Source of the DNA: DASRDB01 sp035652815 | GTDB lineage: Bacteria > Chloroflexota > Ktedonobacteria > Ktedonobacterales > Ktedonobacteraceae | Reading direction: 5' to 3' | Assembly (NCBI GenBank): GCA_035652815.1 | Contig: DASRDB010000022.1 | Span: forward strand, 124,001-188,000 | DNA length: 64,000 bases | In this document: positions 37,101 to 46,535 of the stretch, in pieces | Numbering within the stretch: position 1 is the stretch's first letter | How the letters are laid out: each line of letters begins with the position of its first letter | The notes under the pieces: model-generated | Databases searched by the model: none | The model's input: the letters and a program-made list of their open reading frames with translations, nothing else | Told to the model about the DNA's origin: nothing | Made by a program: the position numbers and the translations under genes

Positions 37101-39365
37101 ATGCCAAAACTTGAAGGCTCAGTAGAGAGCATTGTATTTCGTAATGAAGAGAACCAGTACACGGTTGCGCGCTTTCGTACCAATGATAACGGGCGGCTGT
37201 TTCGTGATGATCTGACGACTATAGTAGGCACAATGCCCGGTGTGCATGTCGGAGAACTGCTCTCGGTTGAGGGGGAGTGGGAGAAAGACCCCAAATACGG
37301 GCGGCAGTTGCGTGTCAACCATTTTGTGCAGCGCCTGCCAGCCTCGCCCGAAGGCATCGTTCGCTACCTCAGTTCGGGCCTGATTAAGGGGATTGGGCCG
37401 AAGAAAGCCGAGCGCATCGTTGCCCATTTCGGAGAGCAGACGCTTGCCATTATCGAGCAACAGCCGGAACGTTTAAGCGAGGTTAAAGGCATAAGCGCCA
37501 AAGACCGCCAGCAGATCATTCAATCCTGGACCGAGCAGAACGAGGTGAAAGAACTGCACCTCTTTTTGCAATCGCACGAGGTCTCCATCAACCTTGCCAC
37601 GCGCATCTATAAGCAGTATGGGCAGGAATCGATCAAGGTGATTCGCGAAAACCCTTATCAAATGGCCCAGGATGTGATGGGCATTGGTTTTCGCACTGCC
37701 GATGAGATTGCAGTCAAGCTTGGTCTGCCGCGTGATAGTAGTCCGCGCCTGGCTGCTGGTCTGAGATATGTGCTGACGCAGGCCGCGAACGAGGACGGAC
37801 ATTGCTTTTTGCCAGAAAACGAGTTGTTGCAGCGTGCCTCTGAAATGCTGCAAGCCCCCCGAGCTTTACTCAGCGAAGCATTGGAACAGTTGAAAGGCGA
37901 GCGCGATATATTTGTCGAGCCTCCATTAACCGACACAGTATCGAAGGCTGAGGAATTATTTTTTGAAGAGAGCGAGGAAACAGAAGCCTGTTCGCGAATC
38001 TATTTTGGCCCGTTCTGGCACGCTGAACAAGGCTCGGCGCGGCTGCTGCGCCAGTTGATGCGCGCAAAAAGCCAGCTACCCCCGGTCAGCCAGCAGTATT
38101 GGGATGCTGTATTTGATTATCTGGCTCAACAGCGCAAGATGGTGCTGACGGAAAAGCAGCGCGAGGCGGTGCAGATGGCCTACAAGCAGAAGGTGAGCAT
38201 TTTGACCGGCGGGCCTGGAACGGGTAAATCGACCTCGATTCGCGCTCTGCTGATGATGTTGCGCAAACGCAAGGTCGATGTCGCGCTTGCTGCTCCGACT
38301 GGCCGGGCCGCTAAAAGACTTACTGAGGCCACAGGCGCAGTTGGCTTTCAGGCGAAAACGCTGCATCGCCTGCTGGAATACGTGCCGCACGATAATACTT
38401 ACCAGCGCAACGAGACCAACCCGCTGCCCTACCAGTTTGTGATCGTTGATGAATTTTCGATGGTTGATATTTTACTCTTTTATCACCTGCTCAAGGCTTT
38501 GCCACCCGAGGCACATTTGTTGCTGGTTGGTGACGCAGATCAGCTTCCACCCGTGGGTCCGGGAAACGTGCTACGCGACCTGTTGCGCAGCGAAGCCATC
38601 CCAACTGTGCGCCTGACCGACCTGTTCCGGCAGGCACAGCAAAGTAAGATCGTGGTGAACGCACACCGCATCAACGCGGGGCAGATGCCCGACTTGCAGC
38701 GCGATAAAGACACGGACTTTATTTTTGTCACCATCGATGAACCGGTACGGGCGCAGAGGTTTCTCCTGGAGCTTGTGCAGAAGCGCATTCCGCAACACTA
38801 TCACCTCAACGCCATGACCGATATACAGGTGCTGTCACCTATGTATCGCGGCCCGCTCGGCGTCCACAGCCTGAATGAAGAGTTGCAGGCGCGGCTCAAT
38901 CCCAACACGGCTATTTCCGTAGAATGGGGTGGGCATGTTTTTCGTGCGGGCGATAAAGTGATGCAGGTGCGCAACAACTATGATAAGGGCGTTTTCAACG
39001 GCGACGTGGGTTGGATTCGCGCCATCAATCGCGAGGATGCTGTCGTGAAAGTCGAGTTTCTTGAAGAGACCGGGCCAATGCTCGTCAGCTACGACTTTCA
39101 CGAACTGGACGAACTGGTGCTGGCCTATGCCGTGACTGTGCATAAAAGCCAGGGCAGCGAATATCCCGCCGTCATCTTGCCCTTGACCCGCGAACACACT
39201 ATGCTTTTACAGAGGAACCTGCTGTATACCGCCATCACGCGAGCAAAACGCCTCTGTGTGTTGATTGGACAGCATCGCGCCCTGGAGATTGCCATCCGAA
39301 ATGATCGAGTGGCGCAGCGAAATACTGGATTGGCAGAGCGTTTGAAGGCTTTTCTGGAATTTTAA
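37101..39365 (+). CDS. recD2: RecD2-type 5'-3' DNA helicase
   Basis: A 754-residue protein. The N-terminal OB-like and helix-hairpin-helix region (GLIKGIGPKKAERIVAHFG) is followed by helicase motifs: Walker A TGGPGTGKSTSI, motif II VIVDEFSMVD, motif III LLVGDADQLPPVGPG, and motif VI region AVTVHKSQGSEYPAVI with LLYTAITRAK. The long N-terminus separates RecD2 from the RecBCD subunit. It unwinds DNA 5'-3' and acts in DNA repair. There are no recB or recC neighbours. Confidence 0.95.
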   Translation: MPKLEGSVESIVFRNEENQYTVARFRTNDNGRLFRDDLTTIVGTMPGVHVGELLSVEGEWEKDPKYGRQLRVNHFVQRLPASPEGIVRYLSSGLIKGIGPKKAERIVAHFGEQTLAIIEQQPERLSEVKGISAKDRQQIIQSWTEQNEVKELHLFLQSHEVSINLATRIYKQYGQESIKVIRENPYQMAQDVMGIGFRTADEIAVKLGLPRDSSPRLAAGLRYVLTQAANEDGHCFLPENELLQRASEMLQAPRALLSEALEQLKGERDIFVEPPLTDTVSKAEELFFEESEETEACSRIYFGPFWHAEQGSARLLRQLMRAKSQLPPVSQQYWDAVFDYLAQQRKMVLTEKQREAVQMAYKQKVSILTGGPGTGKSTSIRALLMMLRKRKVDVALAAPTGRAAKRLTEATGAVGFQAKTLHRLLEYVPHDNTYQRNETNPLPYQFVIVDEFSMVDILLFYHLLKALPPEAHLLLVGDADQLPPVGPGNVLRDLLRSEAIPTVRLTDLFRQAQQSKIVVNAHRINAGQMPDLQRDKDTDFIFVTIDEPVRAQRFLLELVQKRIPQHYHLNAMTDIQVLSPMYRGPLGVHSLNEELQARLNPNTAISVEWGGHVFRAGDKVMQVRNNYDKGVFNGDVGWIRAINREDAVVKVEFLEETGPMLVSYDFHELDELVLAYAVTVHKSQGSEYPAVILPLTREHTMLLQRNLLYTAITRAKRLCVLIGQHRALEIAIRNDRVAQRNTGLAERLKAFLEF

Positions 39366-39547
39366 TGCCAAAACACTTGTTTAATTCCGACCTGCGAGGT
39401 AGAATATAGACTGGATAACAAAGTTGATCTACTTTGTTATCAATTATAGACAATGCGCCATGCATTGCCCGGAGACTTCCTACAAACCTGTAACTATGAA
39501 GCAGGTCTGTGATGAAAAACATAACTGGTCTAGGGAGGTATTTGCGA

Positions 39548-40429
<882 letters not shown>

Positions 40430-40536
40430 CTTCCTGTACAGTTTATTGCGTATCGCCACAGGGGCGTGGTATCGTGTTTCTAGAGAGATGCGATGATCGC
40501 GCCCTTACTATGTTTCTAAGAGGTAGAAATCATTCT

Positions 40537-40935
40537 ATGGACCGTCAAGAAGCTATTGAATTTCTGTTAGATCACTATGAGAACCCGCGCAATTACGGGC
40601 CTCTCGAACACGCCGATGTCAGTTTGAAAGGTGGCAATCCTGGTTGCGCCGATATTATTACCATGCACGCCCGCTTTGATAAAGATGGCAGAGTGGAGGC
40701 CGTAAGCTGGGAGGGCGAAGGGTGTACCATCAGCAAGGCCGCTGCATCCTATGTCACCGAACTGGTGCAGGGTATGACCGAGGAGGAGATCGAGAATCTC
40801 AGCTTTGAAGACCTGATGGATCAGTTGGGCCGCGAACTGGTAATGACACGCCCAACCTGCGCCACCCTTGCTCTGGGCACTTTGAAAAAAGGCGTACACG
40901 AGCATCAGATGCGGAGGAAAGCTGAAGAAAGATAA
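40537..40935 (+). CDS. sufU: SufU-type Fe-S cluster assembly scaffold
   Basis: A 132-residue protein. The three conserved Cys are C37 (GGNPGCAD), C63 (GEGCTISKA) and C108 (RPTCATL), with the Asp after C37, as in SufU/IscU proteins. SufU accepts sulfur from the cysteine desulfurase. ATG 40537 has AAGAGGT 11 bases upstream; the frame is open further left with no ribosome site. No sufS, sufB, sufC or sufD is in the window. Confidence 0.92.
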   Translation: MDRQEAIEFLLDHYENPRNYGPLEHADVSLKGGNPGCADIITMHARFDKDGRVEAVSWEGEGCTISKAAASYVTELVQGMTEEEIENLSFEDLMDQLGRELVMTRPTCATLALGTLKKGVHEHQMRRKAEER

Positions 40936-40946
40936 GGCCAGCTTTC

Positions 40947-41600
40947 TTATAGATTATAGGTCTCACGCCATTCAGAAAGAATAGCCAGCGCTTTGTAGTG
41001 CAACTCTTTGTGCGCTGGATCGAGCAGCCAGCGACTGACGCCCGATGGATGTGGCAGAGGCAGAAAAAACATGCCATCCCTTTCTGTATAGGTGCCGATA
41101 ATCTCTTCGAGCCTTGCTTTCCCTAGAAATGTTTCAATTGCCATTGAACCGACGAGCAGCACAACCTTTGGCTGCAGCAGGCGCAGCTCCGCCTCTAAGT
41201 AGGGGCTACAAAGCGCGACTTCTGATGGCGAAGGACGCCGATCTCCATTTCCATGTGGGCTTCGCCCCGGATCGCAGCGCGTGAGCGAACTGAGATAGAC
41301 ATGCGCGTGCAGGTAGCCGGGTGGAAATCCTGCCTGCTCCAACCATTTCTGAAGTACGCTGCCACCTGGCCCGCTGAAGGAGCGTCCTTTGGCAACCGAG
41401 CGATGACCGGGAGCCTGCCCAATCACAAGAATGCGGTTCCTGATATCTCCGCTCACGAGGGGGCGAGCCACCGGAATATAGCCATGCTGCTCACAGAGAC
41501 GACAGGCCAGAATGCGCTGTTGAAGCTGGATAAGGGCTTTCTTCCGCTCTTCTAGAGAAAGTAGTTGAATTTCCTCGCGATTATTCAAAATCTTCGTCAT
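40947..41600 (-). CDS. Uracil-DNA glycosylase family protein (Fe-S type)
   Basis: A 217-residue protein. ACRLCEQHG near the N-terminus is the Cys pair of family 4/5 glycosylases, motif 1 reads VIGQAPGHRSVAKGRSFSG, and the later His motif is PLPHPSGVSRW. These enzymes remove uracil from DNA. The start at 41600 overlaps the end of the flavin reductase gene by 20 bases; a longer frame would read through that gene. Motif 1 is GQAPG rather than the usual GEAPG. Confidence 0.85.
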   Translation of the reverse strand: MTKILNNREEIQLLSLEERKKALIQLQQRILACRLCEQHGYIPVARPLVSGDIRNRILVIGQAPGHRSVAKGRSFSGPGGSVLQKWLEQAGFPPGYLHAHVYLSSLTRCDPGRSPHGNGDRRPSPSEVALCSPYLEAELRLLQPKVVLLVGSMAIETFLGKARLEEIIGTYTERDGMFFLPLPHPSGVSRWLLDPAHKELHYKALAILSEWRETYNL

Positions 41601-42213
41601 AATAGGCTGCGAGACTAGGGCGCTGGTAATCCTTCGCCAGGTGCCGGTACTGGCCGCGATAATAGGCCAGGGGCATTTTTGATTTCTTACTGGAAGTGTT
41701 CTGACCGCTACTGCTGCCGTTCTCGTGGTTTGTGGGAAGCGTGCTGTGGAGCGCATCCACCTCGTTCGCGAAGTTTGTCTGTCCATTTGTGCCCATCGCT
41801 ACCACTTCACCTACAAAAATAGCATGGTCTCCGCCTGGATATTCGGCTACGATACGAGCATCGATGAAGGCCAGCATGCCGTCAAGAATGGGCGCGCCTG
41901 TGGCTGCAGTCGTATAGGTCGCGTGACAAAAATGCAGGTAGCGCTCGTCAGAGGTGGTGGCGAAGCAGCGCGAAAGGGCTTCCTGATCGCTACCAAGGAT
42001 GTTTACCGCGAATTTGCCGCTTTTGCGCAAAAAGGGCAAGGTATGACTGCGCAAATCAACGCAGATCAGTACCAGGGGTGGGTCGAGGGAAACAGAGGTG
42101 AACGAATTGACGGTGATACCAGACAACCCCTCGTCAGTCGCCGTTGTCACCACTGTGACGCCTGTGACGAATCGACCCATCACCTGTCGAAAAAAATCTT
42201 TGTCGATGGTCAT
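41581..42213 (-). CDS. Flavin reductase-like FMN-binding protein
   Basis: A 210-residue protein. The flavin_reduct fold is clear: RFVTGVTVVTTATDEGLSGITVNSFTSVSLDPPLVLICV in overview, then SGKFAVNILGSDQEALS and DHAIFVGEVVAMG. Such enzymes supply reduced flavin or act as a partner of a monooxygenase. The last ~50 residues are a low-complexity extension (GSSSGQNTSSKKSKM). It is cotranscribed with the glycosylase gene and divergent from the B12 locus. Confidence 0.88.
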   Translation of the reverse strand: MTIDKDFFRQVMGRFVTGVTVVTTATDEGLSGITVNSFTSVSLDPPLVLICVDLRSHTLPFLRKSGKFAVNILGSDQEALSRCFATTSDERYLHFCHATYTTAATGAPILDGMLAFIDARIVAEYPGGDHAIFVGEVVAMGTNGQTNFANEVDALHSTLPTNHENGSSSGQNTSSKKSKMPLAYYRGQYRHLAKDYQRPSLAAYYDEDFE

Positions 42214-42346
42214 TTAACATAAAATCCTTCGGTCATATATCAGTAGAAAGCTGTGCTTGCTCGTTTTTCAACTTATTCTGTAGTATCATCCTCTCCGCGC
42301 TTCTTGTCAACTGTACAGAAGGTCAGTTTTTCAGGAGAGAGGTCTC

Positions 42347-42419
42347 GGAAGACACTTGCAAGGGGATGTCTCTCTACACTGAGCTTGAACGGGTAGAGAC
42401 ATCCCCTTGCAAGTGTCTT
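42347..42419. repeat. Family C inverted repeat, copy 1
   Basis: A 29-bp perfect inverted repeat: GGAAGACACTTGCAAGGGGA... (42347-42375) and its inverse (42391-42419) around a 15-base loop. The core GCAAGGGGAT with CTCTAC is shared with the repeat at 46324-46459. It sits between the flavin reductase gene and the B12 promoter. Confidence 0.85.
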
Positions 42420-42469
42420 CCAGCCCTCACGGACCGCAAAAAATTGACGGACACCTTTTCTCATAGCTG

Positions 42470-42501
42470 GGTTGACATGCACTTTTGCGTATGCATATAC
42501 T
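42470..42501 (+). promoter_or_regulatory. Candidate promoter of the B12 uptake operon
   Basis: TTGACA (42470-42475) is followed by CATATA/TATACT near 42494-42501. The spacing is 18 to 20 bases, slightly long. It lies 31 bases ahead of the riboswitch. Confidence 0.5.
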
Positions 42502-42531
42502 CTTAATACGAAATGGAAGTTATCATCGGGT

Positions 42532-42715
42532 GGCCGAAAGCGCCTTTTTGACAAAATTGGCGCAAGCGGCAGAATAGGGAAGCCGGTGAGATACCGGCGC
42601 AGACGCGCTACTGTAACTGGCGAGTCTCCCTGCTTGAAGTGCCACTGTCCACTATGGATGGGAAGGCCAGCAGGGGAACGTTACGAGCCAGAAGCCAGGA
42701 GACCTGCCCGATGAT
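42532..42715 (+). promoter_or_regulatory. Cobalamin (B12) riboswitch
   Basis: The B12 box AGCCAGGAGACCTGCC is at 42693-42708. The upstream core GCCGGTGAGATACCGGC (about 42582-42598) and CGCTACTGTAACTGG are also typical. The closing stem pairs ATCATCGGG (42532-42540) with CCCGATGAT (42707-42715). It is followed by btuF 148 bases later. When B12 is bound such elements lower expression of the uptake genes. Confidence 0.92.
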
Positions 42716-42863
42716 CTCTGCTCATGTTCCTTCGCGTTAGAGGAAGCGAGCTACCGAGACATGCAAAGCTCCTGTGAAGTAGCATCTTCACTCCTGTCTT
42801 CTGGTTGATCTCCATCCCACGCGAGGTGACAGCGGAAATTTTTTACTCTTGGAGGTTTGCAAG

Positions 42864-43847
42864 ATGCGTTCCCATGTCATCTCAACCCGTTTTTTGTTGT
42901 TATTGTTATTTGCCCTGCTCTTGTCAGCATGTGGAGGAGGGTCAAACACGGGCAGTTCGACTCCAGCCCCAACTGCCACACCTACACAGGCGCTGGATGC
43001 CTATGGCACTCCGATTACCTTTCCCTCGACTGCACCGCAGCGTATCGTCTCGCTGGTGCCGAGTACCAGCGAAATACTTGGCGCATTGCACCTGGATGCC
43101 AGGGTGGTAGGAGTTGATTACTATACCGACTATCCCGCCGACCTGACCAAACTGACAAAGGTCTCCGATGTCAACGGTAAGTACAACGTCGAGCAGATTG
43201 TGCAACTCAAGCCCGACCTTGTCTTGAGCTATGGTCAGGATACCAAGCAGTACGATTCGCAGCTTACCAGCCTGGGCCTGCATGTCGTTGATCTGCCCTC
43301 AACCAATCTGACCGGCATTCTCCATGAGATACTCGTGGTGGGTCGCCTGACCTTTACACAGAGTACCGCGAACGTTGTGGTCAACCAGCTTCAGCAGCAA
43401 ATCAACCAGGTGAAAAGCGCTGTGGCTGGCTCAACCGCGCCGAAAGTGATGATCGAGCTTGATGACAGCACGCCGGGCAAACCCTATGTCTTTGGCGGCA
43501 GCTCCTTTGGCGACGAGCTTTTGCAGGATGCCAATGGTATCGATGTCTTTCACGATAACAGCAGCAATGGCGGCTTCCCCCAGGTGACGGATGAAGCTAT
43601 CATCAGCGCGAACCCGCAGTATATCTTCCTGACCGAAGACCCACAATACGGCGGCAACGTGAACGCAGTTTATAAGCGCCCGAACTGGGGCAGTATTGCA
43701 GCCTTGCAGATGCATCACGTCTACCACTTGAATGCAAGCCTGATTGGGCGTCCTGGGCCGCGCCTGGTCGAGGGTCTGCGCTGCATTGCCCAGGTGATTC
43801 ATCCTGATAAATTTAGCGGACCTTTGCCTACCTATTGTACAGCGTAG
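42864..43847 (+). CDS. btuF: Vitamin B12 ABC transporter, substrate-binding lipoprotein
   Basis: A 327-residue lipoprotein. The signal peptide ends in the lipobox LLSAC (C23) with a Gly/Ser/Thr/Pro linker after it. The domain PQRIVSLVPSTSEILGAL and the later GGFPQVTDEAIISANPQYIFL match BtuF/FecB-type binding proteins. TGGAGG precedes ATG 42864 by about eight bases. It is the first gene behind the cobalamin riboswitch, which makes cobalamin or cobinamide the likely ligand. Confidence 0.92.
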   Translation: MRSHVISTRFLLLLLFALLLSACGGGSNTGSSTPAPTATPTQALDAYGTPITFPSTAPQRIVSLVPSTSEILGALHLDARVVGVDYYTDYPADLTKLTKVSDVNGKYNVEQIVQLKPDLVLSYGQDTKQYDSQLTSLGLHVVDLPSTNLTGILHEILVVGRLTFTQSTANVVVNQLQQQINQVKSAVAGSTAPKVMIELDDSTPGKPYVFGGSSFGDELLQDANGIDVFHDNSSNGGFPQVTDEAIISANPQYIFLTEDPQYGGNVNAVYKRPNWGSIAALQMHHVYHLNASLIGRPGPRLVEGLRCIAQVIHPDKFSGPLPTYCTA

Positions 43848-43867
43848 GTTGTTTGAGGCAAACGAGA

Positions 43868-44950
43868 GTGGCAACACGAAAAATCTTGCTGAAGTTCTGG
43901 AAAACGCGCGCTTTACCGGTATCACTTGTGCTGGTTCTGTTGTGTGGCCTGCTGCTGGCGGCTATATTACTGGCCGTCAGCTTTGGCGCGACTGCTATTC
44001 CCATCCTGACCATTGGGAAGATACTATTGAACGGCACTGGCCTGTTTCATTTTGCGCGCCAGTGGGACTTGAGCGATGAGTTGATCGTGTTGCAACTTCG
44101 CCTGCCGGGAGTGCTGGGGGCCGCGCTGGTTGGCGCGGCCCTCTCTGTCGCTGGTGTGCTGTTTCAGGGGATGCTCCGCAATCCTCTCGCCGACCCTTAT
44201 TTGATTGGTACCTCGTCGGGAGCGGCTTTGGGAGCAGCTATTGCTTTCGTTTTGCCGTTCGATACGTTTTATGGTTCCTATTTTCCTTTGACACCAGTAC
44301 TGGCCTTTAGCGGAGCCATGCTGACCGTGTTGTTTGTCTATGCCATAGCCCGTGTTGGAGGGCAAACGCCCGTTGTTACGCTGCTGCTCGCGGGTGTGGT
44401 AATTAATGCTGTACTGGTGGCTTTACAAACGTTGATTTTGACGCTTATGCCACACGCACAATTCAGCCTGCAAGCCCTGTTTAACTGGCTCTCCGGCGGC
44501 GTATCAGTCGTAGGTTGGTTTCCGGTAATAGTGGTAAGCATCATTGTGCTGGTGAGCATTGGCCTCTCATGGCTACTTGCAGGCGTACTCGATGCGTTCG
44601 GTTTGGGAGAAGAGGGCGCGGCACACCTGGGGCTGCATGTGGAGCGCTATAAGCTGCTGGTAATTGTGGTCGGTTCGCTTCTGACGGCCTCTGCCGTTTC
44701 CATCAGTGGCCTGATCGGCTTTGTCGGATTGATTATACCGCATGCCATGCGCCTGCTTCTTGGGCCGGGCCATCGCGTACTCCTACCCGCGTCTGCGCTT
44801 GCAGGAGCTATATTTTTGATTCTGGCCGATCTATTGGCGCGCACAGTCATTGCGCCGACGATTCTGCCTGTAGGTGTATTTACCGCGCTGATTGGCGCGC
44901 CATTTTTCTTGTTCCTGCTTCGGAACAGCAAGCGAACGTATCGATGGTAG
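43868..44950 (+). CDS. btuC: Vitamin B12 ABC transporter, permease
   Basis: A 360-residue FecCD/BtuC-family permease with about ten spans. Signature stretches are LRLPGVLGAALVGAALSVAGVLFQGMLRNPLADPYLIGTSSG (in outline) and the coupling region GLIGFVGLIIPHAMRLLLGP. The GTG start at 43868 is 20 bases past btuF; a TTG at 43835 overlaps btuF. The stop overlaps the btuD start. Confidence 0.93.
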   Translation: MATRKILLKFWKTRALPVSLVLVLLCGLLLAAILLAVSFGATAIPILTIGKILLNGTGLFHFARQWDLSDELIVLQLRLPGVLGAALVGAALSVAGVLFQGMLRNPLADPYLIGTSSGAALGAAIAFVLPFDTFYGSYFPLTPVLAFSGAMLTVLFVYAIARVGGQTPVVTLLLAGVVINAVLVALQTLILTLMPHAQFSLQALFNWLSGGVSVVGWFPVIVVSIIVLVSIGLSWLLAGVLDAFGLGEEGAAHLGLHVERYKLLVIVVGSLLTASAVSISGLIGFVGLIIPHAMRLLLGPGHRVLLPASALAGAIFLILADLLARTVIAPTILPVGVFTALIGAPFFLFLLRNSKRTYRW

Positions 44951-46389
44951 AGAAAGCGAACGATACTTCTAAATTCCAATCTGAGCCTTACCAAAGCCCT
45001 CTATTGCAGGTGCAGAAGTTAGCTTTCGGCTATACTTCGCATCCGCTCTTCTATGACGTGCAGATGCAGGTTGAGCGGGAAGAAATGGTCGGTTTGCTGG
45101 GGCCGAACGGTTCGGGTAAAACGACTCTGCTGAGGCTGCTCAGCGGCGTATTGCGTCCACAGCAAGGGACAATTCTCCTGGAAGGCCGCGATGTGATGGC
45201 CTGGGGAAGACGCGAAGTAGCCCGGCGCATCGCCTTTGTGCCGCAGGAACTGCACATGCCCTTTGCCTTTACCGTCGAACAGATGGTTCGTCTCGGACGC
45301 ACGCCGTATGTCAACCTGCTGGGAACCTTTACGAAGCAAGATTCGCTTGCGGTACAGCAGGCGATGGCGGCGGCAGATATTACTTCGTTAGGGCCGCGCA
45401 TTTTCAACGAACTGAGCGGAGGAGAACGCCAGCGCGTGCTGGTCGCAATGGCGCTTGCCCAGCAGCCAGTGTTGCTTTTGTTGGATGAGCCAACCTCTCA
45501 CCTGGATATCCGCTATCAGATTGAGATACTGGAACTGGTGCAGCACCTCAATCACGAGACAGGCATAACCGTTATTGCTGCTATGCACGACCTGAACCTT
45601 GCTGCTCGTTATTTTCCTCGCCTGCTGCTCTTTCAACGTGGCATCGTAGCTGACGCCGGACCCGCCGAGGTGCTTGAGCCGGGTTTGCTGCAACGAGTAT
45701 ATGGCGTGCAGGTGCAGGTGGGCATCCTGCGCGGCGCGGCGCATCTCAGCGTTCTGCCCCCCGGTGAGGAGCAAGCGCCTGAGCCGCCATTAGAGAAGGC
45801 TTTGCCGAAGGTTCACGTGCTGGCAGGAGGAGGTTCGGGCGAGTTGCTGATGCGCGCATTAGCCGATGCGCAGATTCCCTTTAGCATCGGCGCATTGAAT
45901 ATTGGCGATAGCGATCACGCGCTTGCCCTGCGACTGGCACGCGAGGTGATTACCGAGCAGCCATTTACCACCATTTCTCCTCGAACGCTGGAAAAGGTAC
46001 GTCACTCACTCGAACAGGTAGCAGTATTGATTATCTGTCCTATGCCGGTTGGGCCGGGCAATATTTCATTGCTGCGTGAGGCGGTGGTCGCGGTGCGGCG
46101 CGGCGTTGCTGTGCTGCTGTTTGTTCCTGACGCAGTCAATGCTATAGATACAGAAGGCGAGGAAAGGCTTTTGGGTCAAACGGGTATTGTCCAACGTGAC
46201 TATACAGGCGGCGAGGGTGTGCAACTGCTGCGCGAACTATTAAGAGCGGGATCCATCATTGTGTCGAATGTAAGTGAGGCGATAGAGGAGACAAGGAAAC
46301 GTATTTATAGGCTTGATCGAGTAAGGGAAGCCGTTGAGGACGGCAGCCACCCGCAAGGGGATGGCTCTACAGGGCTGTTCCTATTGTAG
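44944..46389 (+). CDS. btuD: Vitamin B12 ABC transporter, ATPase with extra C-terminal domain
   Basis: A 481-residue protein. Residues ~15-255 are the ABC ATPase: Walker A LLGPNGSGKTTLLRLL, signature LSGGERQRVLVAMAL, Walker B VLLLLDEPTSHLD and the switch AAMHDLN. Residues ~275-455 are an added alpha/beta domain (VHVLAGGGSGELLMRALADA, LIICPMPVGPGNISLLREA). Typical BtuD has ~250 residues. The last ~21 residues (from 46324) are encoded by repeat family C. ATG 44944 overlaps the btuC stop. Confidence 0.9.
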   Translation: MVEKANDTSKFQSEPYQSPLLQVQKLAFGYTSHPLFYDVQMQVEREEMVGLLGPNGSGKTTLLRLLSGVLRPQQGTILLEGRDVMAWGRREVARRIAFVPQELHMPFAFTVEQMVRLGRTPYVNLLGTFTKQDSLAVQQAMAAADITSLGPRIFNELSGGERQRVLVAMALAQQPVLLLLDEPTSHLDIRYQIEILELVQHLNHETGITVIAAMHDLNLAARYFPRLLLFQRGIVADAGPAEVLEPGLLQRVYGVQVQVGILRGAAHLSVLPPGEEQAPEPPLEKALPKVHVLAGGGSGELLMRALADAQIPFSIGALNIGDSDHALALRLAREVITEQPFTTISPRTLEKVRHSLEQVAVLIICPMPVGPGNISLLREAVVAVRRGVAVLLFVPDAVNAIDTEGEERLLGQTGIVQRDYTGGEGVQLLRELLRAGSIIVSNVSEAIEETRKRIYRLDRVREAVEDGSHPQGDGSTGLFLL

Positions 46390-46459
46390 AGCTATCCCCT
46401 TGCGGGTGGCTGCCGTTTCCCCTACTCGATGAGTGGCTGCCGTCCTCAACGGCTTCCCT
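46324..46459. repeat. Family C nested inverted repeat, copy 2
   Basis: An inner inverted repeat (46341-46371 with 46385-46414, core CCGCAAGGGGAT) is enclosed by an outer pair, AGGGAAGCCGTTGAGGACGG (46324-) and its inverse ending at 46459. It covers the 3' end of btuD and the gap to the next gene and could act as a terminator. Confidence 0.85.
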
Positions 46460-46535
46460 ACACTCGCATTGTTTCAGAAAACGATATGGTATACTTTTAC
46501 CAGTACCATATTTTTTTCTCACTGGATTTATTTGC

